DNA from: Clostridium saccharobutylicum DSM 13864
Lineage (GTDB): Bacteria > Bacillota > Clostridia > Clostridiales > Clostridiaceae
Direction of reading: 5' to 3'
Assembly (NCBI RefSeq): GCF_000473995.1
Contig: NC_022571.1
Location: 4,557,416 to 4,621,415 of the forward strand
Length of the DNA: 64,000 bases
Both the position numbers and the translations under genes were made by a program. Shown piece by piece: positions 1-9,104 of the stretch; positions within the stretch are counted from its first letter, which is position 1; each line of letters opens with the position of its first letter. The notes beneath the pieces are model-generated. The model saw only the letters and a list, made by a program, of their open reading frames with translations, was not told where the DNA came from and did no database searches.

Positions 1-834
1 TCCGTGAGTTAATGCAAATGATGCATGTTGACCTGATTGGAATAATTTTAAGTTGGCATCTACATTCGCAATATATATAGCTGTTACTGCAGGTTCTACT
101 ATAGAAGGTCCATGAATACCAACAAACCAAAACATTGCCATAGCTCCAAATATTAAAGCCAATCCTAAATATCCATCTGCTGCTGAGAATAAAGGTTTAA
201 ATACTTCTAAAATCCATGCACTGAAAGACATTCCAATGAAATTTCTGAATCCTATATCAAATAACCAGAAGAATAATACAGAAAGTGCTAAAGGAATTAA
301 ATCTGCAAAAGTTTGTGATATATTGTGTGGTACTTCATCTGGCATTTTAATTGTTACATTGTTCTTAACACATACTTTATATATGTTTGGTACTATAAAT
401 GCTACTACAAAGGCTGTTAATAGACCTTTTGTACCCATATAAGCATTAGCAAATCCACCCTCTATAGAATCTGTACTTATTAATAGGAAAGAAATAATAG
501 ATACGATCATAACTGATACTGGATTGATTTGTCTTAGTTTAGGTAATTTCGTATTAAAATTATCTGATAAACTTTTAGCAATTGTTGCTACCATTAACAT
601 TGCTAATATTCCCATTGAATAATTGTATGCTTTCCAAAGCATGTTATTAACATTGTCAGACCAGAAATAATTGAATATATTAGGCACACAAGCTACTAAT
701 ATAAATATACTTGAAAAGAGAATAACCGGTATACAACTTATAAATCCATCTCTAATTGCTCTTAAATAAGGATTGTTTGAAATTTTTTCGAAGGCCGGTC
801 TCATCTTATCGATCGATTTAATTAATTTTTCCAT
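1..834 (-). CDS. lacE: PTS lactose-specific EIIC(B) permease, 3' end outside window
   Basis: This is the membrane channel of the lactose phosphotransferase system, which imports lactose and, with its IIB part, releases it as lactose-6-phosphate. The reading frame runs off the left edge, so only about 278 N-terminal residues (the IIC domain) are visible; the IIB domain would lie outside. The N-terminus MEKLIKSIDKMRPAFEKIS, the stretch YLRAIRDGFISCIPVILFS and the substrate-region motif FVGIHGPSIVEPA are close to LacE/CelB proteins, LacE best. Several hydrophobic membrane segments are evident. The start at 834 is preceded by AAGGAGG with good spacing. It is the last visible gene of the lac operon, separated from lacF by repeat P1. 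Family assignment is firm; lactose specificity rests on the neighbouring lacA, lacB and lacF. Confidence 0.92.
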   Translation of the reverse strand, partial: MEKLIKSIDKMRPAFEKISNNPYLRAIRDGFISCIPVILFSSIFILVACVPNIFNYFWSDNVNNMLWKAYNYSMGILAMLMVATIAKSLSDNFNTKLPKLRQINPVSVMIVSIISFLLISTDSIEGGFANAYMGTKGLLTAFVVAFIVPNIYKVCVKNNVTIKMPDEVPHNISQTFADLIPLALSVLFFWLFDIGFRNFIGMSFSAWILEVFKPLFSAADGYLGLALIFGAMAMFWFVGIHGPSIVEPAVTAIYIANVDANLKLFQSGQHASFALTHG

Positions 835-859
835 TTTAATTCCTCCTTAATTCTAGTTA

Positions 860-1246
860 GGAACATGATATAAAATAACAAATCCAATCTGCCATGAATA
901 TTTTTCATCAGAAAAGGAGGTAGATTAAACTCATAGTGTGACTATTAATCCAATCTTCCGATTAGCAGATAATTGAAAGTCCAAATCTAAGATTTCGTTT
1001 CTTGAACTTAGTTAACTCATTTATCAGTTAACCTCGCATAAAACTGATTTGATGTGAATCGCTTAAGCAGATATCTCAAAAGTGAGAATATAAATTTTAT
1101 ATTTCGCTCTTTTAACTTTCCATGTATGCATCTATGATTTGATGATGATTGCTTACTCAGAGAGCACTCAGTAATTGTATGCAAGTCGAACTTCCTCTTA
1201 TTAAAAATATACTGCCAGATAGACTTGTTATCTTTACGATTATTCC
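860..1246. mobile_element. P-family repeat P1 (long form, 387 bp) inside the lac operon
   Basis: A MITE-like element fills the lacF-lacE gap. Its left end GGAACATGATATAAAATAAC and right end (reverse complement AAGGAATAATCGTAAAGATA) are diverged versions of the P terminal repeat GGCACATGAAA...AATAACAAGTCCA. The interior is alignable by eye with P3 at 12789-13147, including the block around CTTGAACTTAGTTAACTCAT. The right end abuts the TAA stop codon of lacF directly. There is no ORF inside. Confidence 0.85.
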
Positions 1247-1561
1247 TTAATTACATTTCTTATATAAGTTGATAAAGTTTTTTACAAGATCTCTTAATAA
1301 CATTACTGTCATCAAATGATCTTGGGCATGTACCACTAAAAATCCAACATCAATTTTTTCTCCAGCCGCTTCAGCTTGAATCATGCTAGTTTGAGTTTTA
1401 TGAGCTTCTTGTATGCATTCATTACCTTCTTCTATTAATTCTTCTGCTTTATTAAAATCTCCCTTATTGGCAGCTTCTAATGCTCCCAAATATTTTGATC
1501 TTGCATCTCCTGCAAAAGCTACTATTTCAATTGTTGTTAATTCTAATTCTTCTCTAGTCAT
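1247..1561 (-). CDS. lacF: PTS lactose-specific EIIA component
   Basis: This is the cytoplasmic phosphocarrier that takes phosphate from HPr and passes it to the IIB domain of LacE. At 104 residues it has the normal LacF length. It carries the family signatures IVAFAGDARSKYLGALEAA near the N-terminus and VVHAQDHLMT around residues 76-85, whose first histidine is the expected phosphorylation site. It follows lacB by about 44 bp. The TAA stop codon is immediately followed by repeat P1, so any transcript continuing into lacE must read through 387 bp of structured repeat. ChbA-type (chitobiose/cellobiose) IIA proteins are related, but the lacA-lacB context favours lactose. Confidence 0.93.
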   Translation of the reverse strand: MTREELELTTIEIVAFAGDARSKYLGALEAANKGDFNKAEELIEEGNECIQEAHKTQTSMIQAEAAGEKIDVGFLVVHAQDHLMTVMLLRDLVKNFINLYKKCN

Positions 1562-1605
1562 TTTCTTACACCCTTTCTTATTGCCACTATTTTTAAATTT
1601 ATTTA

Positions 1606-2124
1606 TTAATCGTGATATTCTCCTCTATCCCATTTTTCTAAAAATTCATCAAAGAAATGATTATTTCCAAATTGATCTTCTTTTTGAGTTGCTATTGCAT
1701 CAATCTTAGCTATAATTTTTTTATCCTCTTCTGTTGGTTCAAATTTTGTTTCTAAAAAAGCATCTATTATATTTTCCATTAATCCAACACCTGTAATTCT
1801 TCCACCAAATCCGATTATATTAGCATTCAAATGCTTTTTAGCATATATAGCTGTCGATACATCTCTTACTAATGCTGGTCTTGTTCCTACTACTTTAGCT
1901 GTTGAGCCTGTTATTCCAACTCCAGTACCACAAAGAACTACTCCTAAATCTGCTTCACCTGATACCACCTTTTCAGCAGCTTTCTTTCCAAATATAGCAT
2001 AATGTGTTCTTACATGATCATAAGTTCCACAGTCTATTACTTCATGTCCTTTTTCTGTTAGATATTCTACTATGTGTATTTTTCTATCTGTAACAATATG
2101 GTCACATGCAACTGCAATTTTCAT
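1606..2124 (-). CDS. lacB: Galactose-6-phosphate isomerase subunit LacB
   Basis: This is the larger subunit of the heteromeric isomerase converting D-galactose-6-phosphate to D-tagatose-6-phosphate. At 172 residues it matches the usual LacB length of about 171. It belongs to the RpiB/LacA/LacB fold: an N-terminal [11 protein letters not shown] motif binds phosphate, and [10 protein letters not shown] around residue 64 contains the catalytic cysteine of RpiB-like enzymes. The C-terminal extension ending [12 protein letters not shown] is typical of LacB rather than RpiB. It lies 23 bp downstream of lacA. Tagatose-6-phosphate kinase and aldolase (lacC, lacD) are not in the window, although in staphylococci they sit between lacB and lacF. 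Confidence 0.94.
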   Translation of the reverse strand: MKIAVACDHIVTDRKIHIVEYLTEKGHEVIDCGTYDHVRTHYAIFGKKAAEKVVSGEADLGVVLCGTGVGITGSTAKVVGTRPALVRDVSTAIYAKKHLNANIIGFGGRITGVGLMENIIDAFLETKFEPTEEDKKIIAKIDAIATQKEDQFGNNHFFDEFLEKWDRGEYHD

Positions 2125-2147
2125 TTTTTTCTTCCTCCTCTATACCC

Positions 2148-2573
2148 CTATAACATTTTATTTAACATATCTACTCTTATTTGATGTCTTCCACCAGCAT
2201 ATTCAGATTGTAAATACGATTCTGCTAATGCTTCTGCTAATTTAGGTCCAACAATTCCAGATCCCATTGCTATAATTGATGTATTATTATGACTTCTAGT
2301 CATATAAGCTGAATGTTCATCTGACACTTCTGCACAAATAATTCCTTTATGCTTATTAGCTGCCATAAATGATCCTGCTCCATATTCATCAATAAGAATT
2401 CCCCTATCTCCTTCTTTAGTCAGAATACCTTTACAAACTCTATCTGCCGCATCTACTAAATCAACAGTATCTTGTGTTTTATCAATGACTTCATATCCCT
2501 TCTCTTGTAGGAATTCCTTTAAATGTTCCTTTAAACCTGAACCTGATCTGTCTGCTCCAATTAAAACTTTCAC
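2148..2573 (-). CDS. lacA: Galactose-6-phosphate isomerase subunit LacA
   Basis: This is the partner subunit of LacB in the tagatose-6-phosphate pathway. The 141-residue length is exactly that expected for LacA. The N-terminus MKVLIGADRSGSGLKEHLKE and the motif DEYGAGSFMAANK identify it; the catalytic cysteine position of LacB is replaced here (EYGAGSF), as is normal for LacA. Its start lies 2 bp beyond the lacR stop, so regulator and enzyme genes are co-transcribed and probably translationally coupled. The order lacR-lacA-lacB-lacF-lacE matches Gram-positive lac operons except for the missing lacC and lacD. Confidence 0.94.
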   Translation of the reverse strand: MKVLIGADRSGSGLKEHLKEFLQEKGYEVIDKTQDTVDLVDAADRVCKGILTKEGDRGILIDEYGAGSFMAANKHKGIICAEVSDEHSAYMTRSHNNTSIIAMGSGIVGPKLAEALAESYLQSEYAGGRHQIRVDMLNKML

Positions 2574-2575
2574 AA

Positions 2576-3343
2576 TTATTCCTCCTCAATTCGATCAATT
2601 ATTTTACAGTACTTTGAATATTTACTTTTTAAATTACCATCTAATTTAGAATCTGTTACTAATGCTGTAACATCTTCTAACTTATATAATGTATAAAAAT
2701 CTTCTTTTTCAATTTTTGTTGAGTCACAAACAACATATCTGCCTATTGCATTATTCATGATTATACTTTGACATACGCCTTCATCTTCATTAGATGTCAT
2801 AACATTATCTTCTGATATTCCATTAGTTCCTATGAATGCTGATTTAACCCTAATTTTGCTTAAAGCTTTATTGGTAAAGCTTCCTACCAATGTACTTGTT
2901 TTCATTCTTAATTTACCACCGATAAGTATTACTTCAAATCTACTATCATCTTTGAACTTATCTAGAATATTAAGAGAATTAGTTATTATTTTTGCATATG
3001 AAACCTTAATATAGTCATATATATATTCATTAGTTGTTCCAGGACCTATATATACGATATCATTTTCTTTTATTAAACTCGCTGCTATTTTAGCGACTTC
3101 AATTTTTCTATCTATATTTATATTCCTTTTTTCATTTAGTGATAATTCTTCAAATTTTATATTATCCTTACTTCTAGCGCCTCCATGAATTCTTACAAGA
3201 AATCCTTGCTCCTCTAGGTATTTAAGATCCCTTCTTAAAGTCATTTCTGTCGCTTCCAATTTTTCTGTTAAATCTGAAACTCTAATTATTCCTAATTGAT
3301 TTACCGTATCTACTATAATTTTTTGTCTTTCTTCTTTTAGCAT
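2576..3343 (-). CDS. lacR: DeoR-family repressor of the lac operon
   Basis: This is a sugar-phosphate-responsive DNA-binding repressor. Residues about 1-60 form a DeoR winged helix (LGIIRVSDLTEKLEATEMTL, then RRDLKYLEEQG and RIHGGA). The rest is the DeoRC sensor domain with the conserved IGPGTTNEYI and IGTNGI blocks. I chose the start at 3343 (MLKEERQK, 255 aa) because GGAGGT lies five bases upstream and DeoR proteins normally begin this way; an in-frame ATG at 3379 would add 12 unsupported residues. It is the first gene of the operon. The likely effector is tagatose-6-phosphate, as for other LacR proteins (family knowledge, not visible here). Confidence 0.9.
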   Translation of the reverse strand: MLKEERQKIIVDTVNQLGIIRVSDLTEKLEATEMTLRRDLKYLEEQGFLVRIHGGARSKDNIKFEELSLNEKRNINIDRKIEVAKIAASLIKENDIVYIGPGTTNEYIYDYIKVSYAKIITNSLNILDKFKDDSRFEVILIGGKLRMKTSTLVGSFTNKALSKIRVKSAFIGTNGISEDNVMTSNEDEGVCQSIIMNNAIGRYVVCDSTKIEKEDFYTLYKLEDVTALVTDSKLDGNLKSKYSKYCKIIDRIEEE

Positions 3344-3907
3344 TTTTACCTCCATCCTTACATCAATATCACTGATCATATAATGCTAATATGTGATATA
3401 AATATGTAATATTTTAGTTTTTTACTTCTTCAAAATGTTTTTCTATATTAATTTTTCTATTTAATCTTCATATATATAGCATGTCCATTGCAACTTAAAA
3501 GTTAATTTAATATGCTAAAATCTTTAATTTTAATTTTGTTTTTAAATCGTTTACTTAACCTCCTCATCACTTCCGCTCTATGTTCGTTTATTTTCTTTTT
3601 TGTTTGTTTTTGTTTATATATTTATTATATATTGTTATTATTTTCTTGCAATACTATATTTAACCTGTTATTTATTAAATATGCAGATTTATTACTATAT
3701 ATATTTAATTTACTCCTATTTTCTCATATTTACTCAAATTATCTCTTCTTTTATTTTCTCAAATCTGAAAACATTGTCATACCAATGGTTATAGTATTTA
3801 CAATTATTTAAAACTTAAACATTTTTTTGTTTTTAAATGTTTGATTAGAACATTTAAAAGCTTTCATTATTAATCTTTTATCCTAATTACACCTTAAATC
3901 AAAAAAT
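3344..3907. other. Long AT-rich intergenic region upstream of lacR
   Basis: About 560 bp between the lacR start and the terminator of the phosphoesterase gene. It should hold the lac promoter and operator, but I could not identify convincing boxes. Two plus-strand open frames here (3512-3811, 3600-3794) are F/L/Y/I-rich translations of AT-rich DNA without ribosome binding sites and are not called. An imperfect inverted repeat (AAACATTT...AAATGTTT) lies at 3828-3852. Confidence 0.4.
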
Positions 3908-3947
3908 AAAACTTTGAACAGAAATTAACATTTTTGTTCAAAGTTTT
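3908..3947 (-). terminator. Intrinsic terminator after the phosphoesterase gene
   Basis: A perfect 13-bp stem, AAAACTTTGAACA paired with TGTTCAAAGTTTT, surrounds a 14-nt loop about 22 bp beyond the stop codon at 3970. It is followed on the minus strand by an A/T-rich tail. Confidence 0.75.
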
Positions 3948-3969
3948 ATTCAACTTAAGATTACAACTA

Positions 3970-4659
3970 TCATAATATTCTTCTTGGATTAAAATCAATA
4001 TAATCTGCTGATGATAATATGTACTCAATTCCGTCTAAATAGCCATTCAATACATTTCCTAACAATACAGGACCATGCAAATGACCATATATTACTTTTT
4101 CAACAGCATATTCTTTAATAATCTTTGTAAATTCAGATTCTTCAAATTTCTCATTAGTTGGAGGATAATGAAGCATAACTATAATTTTTTCAAATCCTTT
4201 TTTCTTAGCTGCTTCCAAAGAAAGCCTTAATCTTATCTGTTCTCTACTATATATCTTTTCATCTTTAGCTGTATATTTATCTCCTCCTGGGCACATCCAT
4301 CCCCTAGTTCCACATATAGCATAATCTTCATAAACATAAAAATTATTTTGAAGAAACTTTGTGTTTTCATACATAGCATTCAGCTTAGAAATGCTTCCCC
4401 ACCAATAATCATGATTTCCTTTGCTTATGATTTTTTTGCCTGGTAATTCATTTATCCAATCTAAATCATATTTGCTATCCTGTTCCTTTAATGACCAAGA
4501 AATATCTCCAGCTATAAGTATCATATCTTCATCTGTTATTTTATTAATCCAATTTTCTCTTATTTTTTCAGAATGATTTTTCCACTTATCTCCAAATATA
4601 TCCATTGGTTTCTCAACATTAAATCCTAAGTGCAAATCTGAAATAGTATAAAGTGCCAT
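3970..4659 (-). CDS. Calcineurin-like metallophosphoesterase
   Basis: A 229-residue soluble metal-dependent phosphoesterase. The five metal-binding blocks are visible in order: DLH near residue 9, GDIS near 51, GNHDYWW near 80, a histidine in MLHYPP near 163, and GHLHGP near 193. The length and the WTxR-like central segment resemble clostridial YkuE/serine-threonine phosphatase-like proteins of unknown substrate. The start has AAAGGTG upstream. It begins 19 bp after the FlhB-like gene stop, so the two are probably co-transcribed. The catalytic class is certain; the substrate is unknown. Confidence 0.88.
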   Translation of the reverse strand: MALYTISDLHLGFNVEKPMDIFGDKWKNHSEKIRENWINKITDEDMILIAGDISWSLKEQDSKYDLDWINELPGKKIISKGNHDYWWGSISKLNAMYENTKFLQNNFYVYEDYAICGTRGWMCPGGDKYTAKDEKIYSREQIRLRLSLEAAKKKGFEKIIVMLHYPPTNEKFEESEFTKIIKEYAVEKVIYGHLHGPVLLGNVLNGYLDGIEYILSSADYIDFNPRRIL

Positions 4660-4678
4660 GATTTATCACCTTTCTGTT

Positions 4679-4936
4679 TTATCTTTTTTTATCTAAATCT
4701 GTCAGAAACGCTATTACATGTGCCACTGCTTCATATAATTCTGTAGGAATTTCGTTTCCAACATCTACATTACAAAGCAAATTAGTTAATTCTTTATTGT
4801 AAACTATAGGCACATCATTCTGCGTTGCTTTCGCTATTATATTATCAGCAATATGCCCCATCCCAGCTGCTGTAACAATTGGGGCATCACTATTATATTC
4901 ATATTTTAATGCCGCTGCCTTTTTCCTTTGATTCAT
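4679..4936 (-). CDS. Compact FlhB-like (FlhB C-terminal domain) protein
   Basis: An 85-residue protein corresponding only to the cytoplasmic C-terminal part of the type III export switch protein FlhB. Recognisable blocks are KKAAALKYEYNSDAPIVTAA, NDVPIVYNKELTNLL and IPTELYEAVAHVIAFL. There is no membrane region, and the autocleavage motif NPTH of full-length FlhB is missing. This architecture matches the B. subtilis YlqH type. I prefer the second ATG (4936): GGAG lies only one base before the first ATG at 4945 but ten before the second, and MNQRKKAAALKY resembles the family N-terminus. The upstream neighbour is FliK-like, as with ylqG-ylqH in Bacillus. Confidence 0.8.
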   Translation of the reverse strand: MNQRKKAAALKYEYNSDAPIVTAAGMGHIADNIIAKATQNDVPIVYNKELTNLLCNVDVGNEIPTELYEAVAHVIAFLTDLDKKR

Positions 4937-5099
4937 AAACTGCATACTCCTTACTTATCTATAATTAAATACTTCAAATAAAAATAACAATATTAATAAT
5001 AATATAACTATGTAATTTATTAATATTACATAAAAATATTAATAAATTACAACTAAAAATTTGACTTCAAATACTTATTGTATTGATTATTAATAGTAA

Positions 5100-6989
5100 T
5101 TACACCTTAGTATCAATAGCTGAAATAGTAATATCGTTAAAGAAATTTCTACAATTTACTATATTAGCTGGTTTATCTTTAGATTCTACACTTACATTTA
5201 CGTATAAGCCCAATGTTGATAGACCCTCTACCAATTTTGACTTATTATTATTTAGCACATATGTGAATTCATCATCGCACTTCAATTTAACATCAATTCT
5301 ATTTTCTTTCATAGTTAAATAGCCATCAACATCTCCCAGCTTTATTGTTTTAACACTTATAACCATTTTAGCGTTTGTTGAATCTATTTTTTTACCATCT
5401 TTTCTATTATCCTTTATGATTAACTGGCAAGGATATTCTATACTCTGTAATGTTACAGGAAAATTCAAATAGTAATACTCATCACTAATAGAATTAAATA
5501 CCTTAATATCATTTATGTTTGATTTTATTAAATTCATTACTTTATCATAACCAGCTTCTTTTGATTCTGTCTGACTAATTAAGTTTTTCACTATATCTCT
5601 TACATCTTCAATTTTATTTTTGATTTCAGATTTTATTAATTCTTTAGAATCTAAATGCTCTCCAAATAAACCATTTAATTGTGTCTTTGAAGCAGAGTCT
5701 TTAATAACTTGTATATTTTGATCGGTCCCAGTGCTTGTTAAAGGCTTAGGTTCAATATTACTTTTTTCACTTGCTAGGCTTCTTTTAGAAATTTCATCAA
5801 CTTCAGGTTTATTTATTAAATCTATAAACTGTCTAAACTCATTAGTTGTAAGCTTAACTTCTTTTCCTTCTGATTTAGATAATAATTCTTCTACTTTAAT
5901 TTTATTAGTTGATTCTATAAGGCTTGCTGCTTGTGTTTTAGGAACTTCTGTATTTGATAATCTGTCTCCTATCGTATCTTTAATTGATTGTATCAATTCT
6001 TTATCATTTAATTTTTCAATTAATGATTTTGAAAGTTGTGATTCATTAAATTTACTTTCTTGCACTGATTCTGTTTCACTATCGTTATTTGCAGCTAATG
6101 TTTTTAATACATCTAATATATTTATCTTATTATTAGTTAAATCATTTTCATTATATATTTTTGTTGCTAGCGCTGAATTAATATTATCCATTGCATTTTT
6201 AGCATTTTCAATTGGCTTGTTTACCAATTGCTCTGCAATTTTATTTTGAACATTAACAGATGAATTGTTTTTAGGAATATCTAGTTCCTTTATTGAATCA
6301 TTTATTTTCTTAAGTAAATCTTCTATTGATGAATCTCCTTTAAATAGGTTATTGAAACTATTTATGTTCTCTTCTGAAAAATCTAAATTATTTTCAACAA
6401 ATGCTAATATATCCTCTGAGCTTAATTTTTTAAATTCACCTAAAAATTTACTCAATAGTTCTTTTACAGCCTGCCCCTCACCACTATCTGATGATATTCC
6501 TTTACTTTGAAGATATTTTTCAATGAACGCATCTATTTCTTTAGGATTAACAGAAATTTTTTCGTTAAATTTTATTAATCCCTTAATTTCATTAATATTT
6601 TCTCTTGTTAGTGAAATATTATGAGTAATCATCTTCTTCAGAACATTAATATCTTCCTTAGAAAGTCCTTCCTTTTGAATTAAGTCCTTAAGATTTTCAT
6701 CCTCAACTACTGTATCATCTGTATTTTCATTCACTAATTTTAATTTTAGTTTTCCGCCTTCAAATCCATCTACTTGAAATTTTACTAGTTTTATATCACT
6801 TAAATCTACATTTCCCTCAAGTTCAGCAATAAATTGCCATCCATCCGCTAACTTTATGGTAACATCTTTACCATCACCTTTTGAAATTACTCTGCCTGCA
6901 AAACGTTCCCCTGACTCAAAAGTTAACTTGCTAGAAACTTTTTTAGTATTTATATTATATCCGCTATTTACGTTCCAAATTCCCGGCAT
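5100..6989 (-). CDS. Large FliK/YlqG-like protein with flagellar hook-length-type C-terminus
   Basis: A 629-residue protein with a compact N-terminal domain (about 1-90, with a beta-rich FAGRVISKGDGKDVTIKLAD region), a long charged low-complexity middle rich in Asn, Lys, Glu and Ser that is probably mostly helical, and a C-terminal globular domain from about residue 500. That last domain (YYYLNFPVTLQSIEYPCQLI, then a KLGDVDGYLTMKENRIDVKL segment) resembles the FliK hook-length control domain. The start has GGGGAG seven bases upstream. The pairing with an FlhB-C protein supports a link to FliK-FlhB biology, but no flagellar operon is nearby, so a flagellar role is inference. Function otherwise unknown. 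Confidence 0.7.
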   Translation of the reverse strand: MPGIWNVNSGYNINTKKVSSKLTFESGERFAGRVISKGDGKDVTIKLADGWQFIAELEGNVDLSDIKLVKFQVDGFEGGKLKLKLVNENTDDTVVEDENLKDLIQKEGLSKEDINVLKKMITHNISLTRENINEIKGLIKFNEKISVNPKEIDAFIEKYLQSKGISSDSGEGQAVKELLSKFLGEFKKLSSEDILAFVENNLDFSEENINSFNNLFKGDSSIEDLLKKINDSIKELDIPKNNSSVNVQNKIAEQLVNKPIENAKNAMDNINSALATKIYNENDLTNNKINILDVLKTLAANNDSETESVQESKFNESQLSKSLIEKLNDKELIQSIKDTIGDRLSNTEVPKTQAASLIESTNKIKVEELLSKSEGKEVKLTTNEFRQFIDLINKPEVDEISKRSLASEKSNIEPKPLTSTGTDQNIQVIKDSASKTQLNGLFGEHLDSKELIKSEIKNKIEDVRDIVKNLISQTESKEAGYDKVMNLIKSNINDIKVFNSISDEYYYLNFPVTLQSIEYPCQLIIKDNRKDGKKIDSTNAKMVISVKTIKLGDVDGYLTMKENRIDVKLKCDDEFTYVLNNNKSKLVEGLSTLGLYVNVSVESKDKPANIVNCRNFFNDITISAIDTKV

Positions 6990-7320
6990 ATTATTTCTCC
7001 CCTACTAAGTTTATACTATAAGTATCGTGTCAAAAATACACAAATTAACCTAAATATGTTATATATTTATATATTTTGCTATATCATTCAATTTCAATAT
7101 CATCTTACATTTTTTATAACCTTGTTAATATGTATTTATAAATCTAATTTCAACACTTGTTAATCCATAATAATTATATTTATAATTTACCACAATTATA
7201 AACTGAAAACTAGATAAATTATAGTTTAATCTCATAGAAAATTGAATTGAACACATTAAAAAAATAACAAGTACATCTGCCAAAATTATTTTCTTTCCTG
7301 TGCCTTAATTAAACATAGTA
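6990..7320. other. AT-rich gap with a minimal P repeat (P0) at about 7250-7303
   Basis: Between the start of the FliK-like gene and the tyrS terminator. At 7250-7303 a diverged short P element is recognisable: left arm ACACATTAAAAAAATAACAA, then GTACATCTGCCA, right arm TTATTTTCTTTCCTGTGCC. The remainder shows nothing I can interpret beyond probable promoter sequence for the FliK-like gene. Confidence 0.55.
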
Positions 7321-7347
7321 AAAGGACTCTCATTACTGAAAGCCCTT
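7321..7347 (-). terminator. Probable intrinsic terminator of tyrS
   Basis: On the minus strand AAGGGCTTTC pairs imperfectly with GAGAGTCCTT around a short loop and is followed by TTTTA, about 30 bp after the tyrS stop. Confidence 0.6.
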
Positions 7348-7375
7348 ATTATACTCAATTGATAATAATTATAAG

Positions 7376-8596
7376 TTATTTAACTTCAATCTTATTATAA
7401 TTCTTTTTACCTCTTTTAATTAATACTGATCCATCTACAAAGTCTTCTTCAGTTAAAAGTCTCTTAACGTCTTCCACTTTGTCTCCATTAATTGACAATC
7501 CGCCTTGTTCAATTAATCTTCTACCTTCTTTTTTAGATGGTACAATCTTAGTACTTGCCATAATATCTAAAATAGGTAATCCAATTTCTTCTTTGCTTAT
7601 TGTTACAGTTGGAACATTTGACATATCTGCTCCACCACTAAATAAAGCATTGGCTGCTTCTTCAGCTTTTTTAGCTTCTTCTTCTCCATGAACAAGCTTA
7701 GTTATTTCAAACGCAAGAACCTTCTTAGCTTGATTGATTTCTGCACCTTCTAAAGCACCAAGTCTTCTTACTTCATCCATTGGTAAGAATGTTAACAATG
7801 CTAAACACTTTTCAACATCTGCATCATCAACATTTCTCCAATATTGATAGAAATCATATGGTGAAGTCTTTTTAGCATCAAGCCATAATGCTCCACCAAC
7901 AGTCTTACCCATCTTTTGGCCTTGGCTGTTAGTCAATAAAGTACAAGTCATAGCCATAGCTTCACCTTGAGCTTTTCTTCTTACAAGCTCAACTCCTGCT
8001 ATCATATTAGACCATTGATCATCGCCACCTAATTGCATCTTACAATTGTATTTTTGATTTAATTCATAGAAATCATATCCTTGCATTAACATATAGTTAA
8101 ATTCTAAGAATGATAATCCCTTTTCTAATCTTTGCTTAAAACATTCAGCTGTTAACATTCTATTTACTGAGAAATGAACTCCTACTTCTCTTAAGAAATC
8201 AACATAATTAAGATTTAATAGCCAATCAGCATTATTAGCTAATATTGCCTTACCATCTGAGAAATCTATAAATCTTTCCATTTGCTTCTTAATTGAATCA
8301 ACATTGTGTTGGATATCCTCTTTTGTAAGCATCTTTCTCATATCAGTCTTACCACTTGGATCTCCAACCATAGCTGTTCCACCACCAATTAAAGCTATTG
8401 GTCTATGTCCAGCTCTTTGCATATGAGCCATAAACATCATAGCTATAAAGTGTCCCACATGTAAACTATCTGCTGTAGGGTCAAATCCTATATAAAAAGT
8501 TATTTTTTCATTTTCTAATAATTTTCTTGTTTCTTCTTCATGAGTGAATTGTTTTATGTATCCTCTCTCTAATAGCTCATCTAATACACTTGCCAT
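7376..8596 (-). CDS. tyrS: Tyrosyl-tRNA synthetase
   Basis: The enzyme charges tRNA-Tyr with tyrosine in the cytoplasm. The 406-residue length fits TyrRS. The class I signature HVGH lies at residues 46-49, the tyrosine-binding segment [15 protein letters not shown] in the middle, and the KMSKS-equivalent KMGKT around residue 230. The C-terminus from about residue 340 is an S4 RNA-binding domain ([19 protein letters not shown]). GAGGAGG precedes the ATG. The gene stands alone between its own promoter and terminator. The leader of roughly 100 nt is too short for a T-box and lacks the T-box antiterminator motif, so tRNA-sensing control is not evident. Confidence 0.97.
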   Translation of the reverse strand: MASVLDELLERGYIKQFTHEEETRKLLENEKITFYIGFDPTADSLHVGHFIAMMFMAHMQRAGHRPIALIGGGTAMVGDPSGKTDMRKMLTKEDIQHNVDSIKKQMERFIDFSDGKAILANNADWLLNLNYVDFLREVGVHFSVNRMLTAECFKQRLEKGLSFLEFNYMLMQGYDFYELNQKYNCKMQLGGDDQWSNMIAGVELVRRKAQGEAMAMTCTLLTNSQGQKMGKTVGGALWLDAKKTSPYDFYQYWRNVDDADVEKCLALLTFLPMDEVRRLGALEGAEINQAKKVLAFEITKLVHGEEEAKKAEEAANALFSGGADMSNVPTVTISKEEIGLPILDIMASTKIVPSKKEGRRLIEQGGLSINGDKVEDVKRLLTEEDFVDGSVLIKRGKKNYNKIEVK

Positions 8597-8708
8597 TATA
8601 AACTACCTCCTCAAATTTTCCTTACTTATGTAATATAATAATGTATTACATTTATAGATAAATATTCTACACACATTTATTTCTCCACAAGTTGGAATCA
8701 CTTATTAT

Positions 8709-8737
8709 AGTATATCCTCAACCATGAATTTTGGCAA
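8709..8737 (-). promoter_or_regulatory. Sigma-A-type promoter for tyrS
   Basis: On the minus strand TTGCCA is followed after exactly 17 bp by TATACT, about 113 bp upstream of the tyrS start. Both hexamers and the spacing fit the vegetative promoter consensus well. Confidence 0.7.
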
Positions 8738-8772
8738 CAATACATATGTTATGGCAATATTTTTTCAATTTT

Positions 8773-8850
8773 ACGCACATGAAAGAAAACAACAAGTCCA
8801 AAATGCCATGATTATTTTTCATCAAACAAGGAATCAAACAAAATTTTACA
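8773..8850. mobile_element. P-family repeat P2 (decayed, left part)
   Basis: A clear P left arm, CGCACATGAAAGAAAACAAC then AAGTCCAAAATGCCATGATT, is followed by the ATTTTTCATC block. The sequence then diverges and I cannot find a right terminal repeat, so only the left part is supported. It lies upstream of the tyrS promoter. Confidence 0.7.
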
Positions 8851-9104
8851 TATAGTAAATCAATATGTTAATAGTCATTTCTTCTATAGCTTGTTGTGTA
8901 AAATAAACTTTATCACAGCCTACAAAAATACATATACATTGGTTAAGATTTTAGAAATATCATAGATTTTTAAATTTCATAAGTTTTAATCTCAATGAGG
9001 ATATTAAAAGTCCATTTCATACCAAAAATTATATAAACAATAACCAATTAATATTTTATTTATATTAATTTTCTAGCTTTAACATTTTATCTAATCACAA
9101 TATC

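Noticed and set aside
3512..3811. Plus-strand open frames upstream of lacR
   Set aside because: They are F/L/Y/I-rich translations of AT-rich DNA, overlap each other in different frames and have no ribosome binding site.
8597..8770. T-box leader of tyrS
   Set aside because: The promoter lies only about 110 bp upstream and no T-box antiterminator sequence or specifier stem is recognisable.
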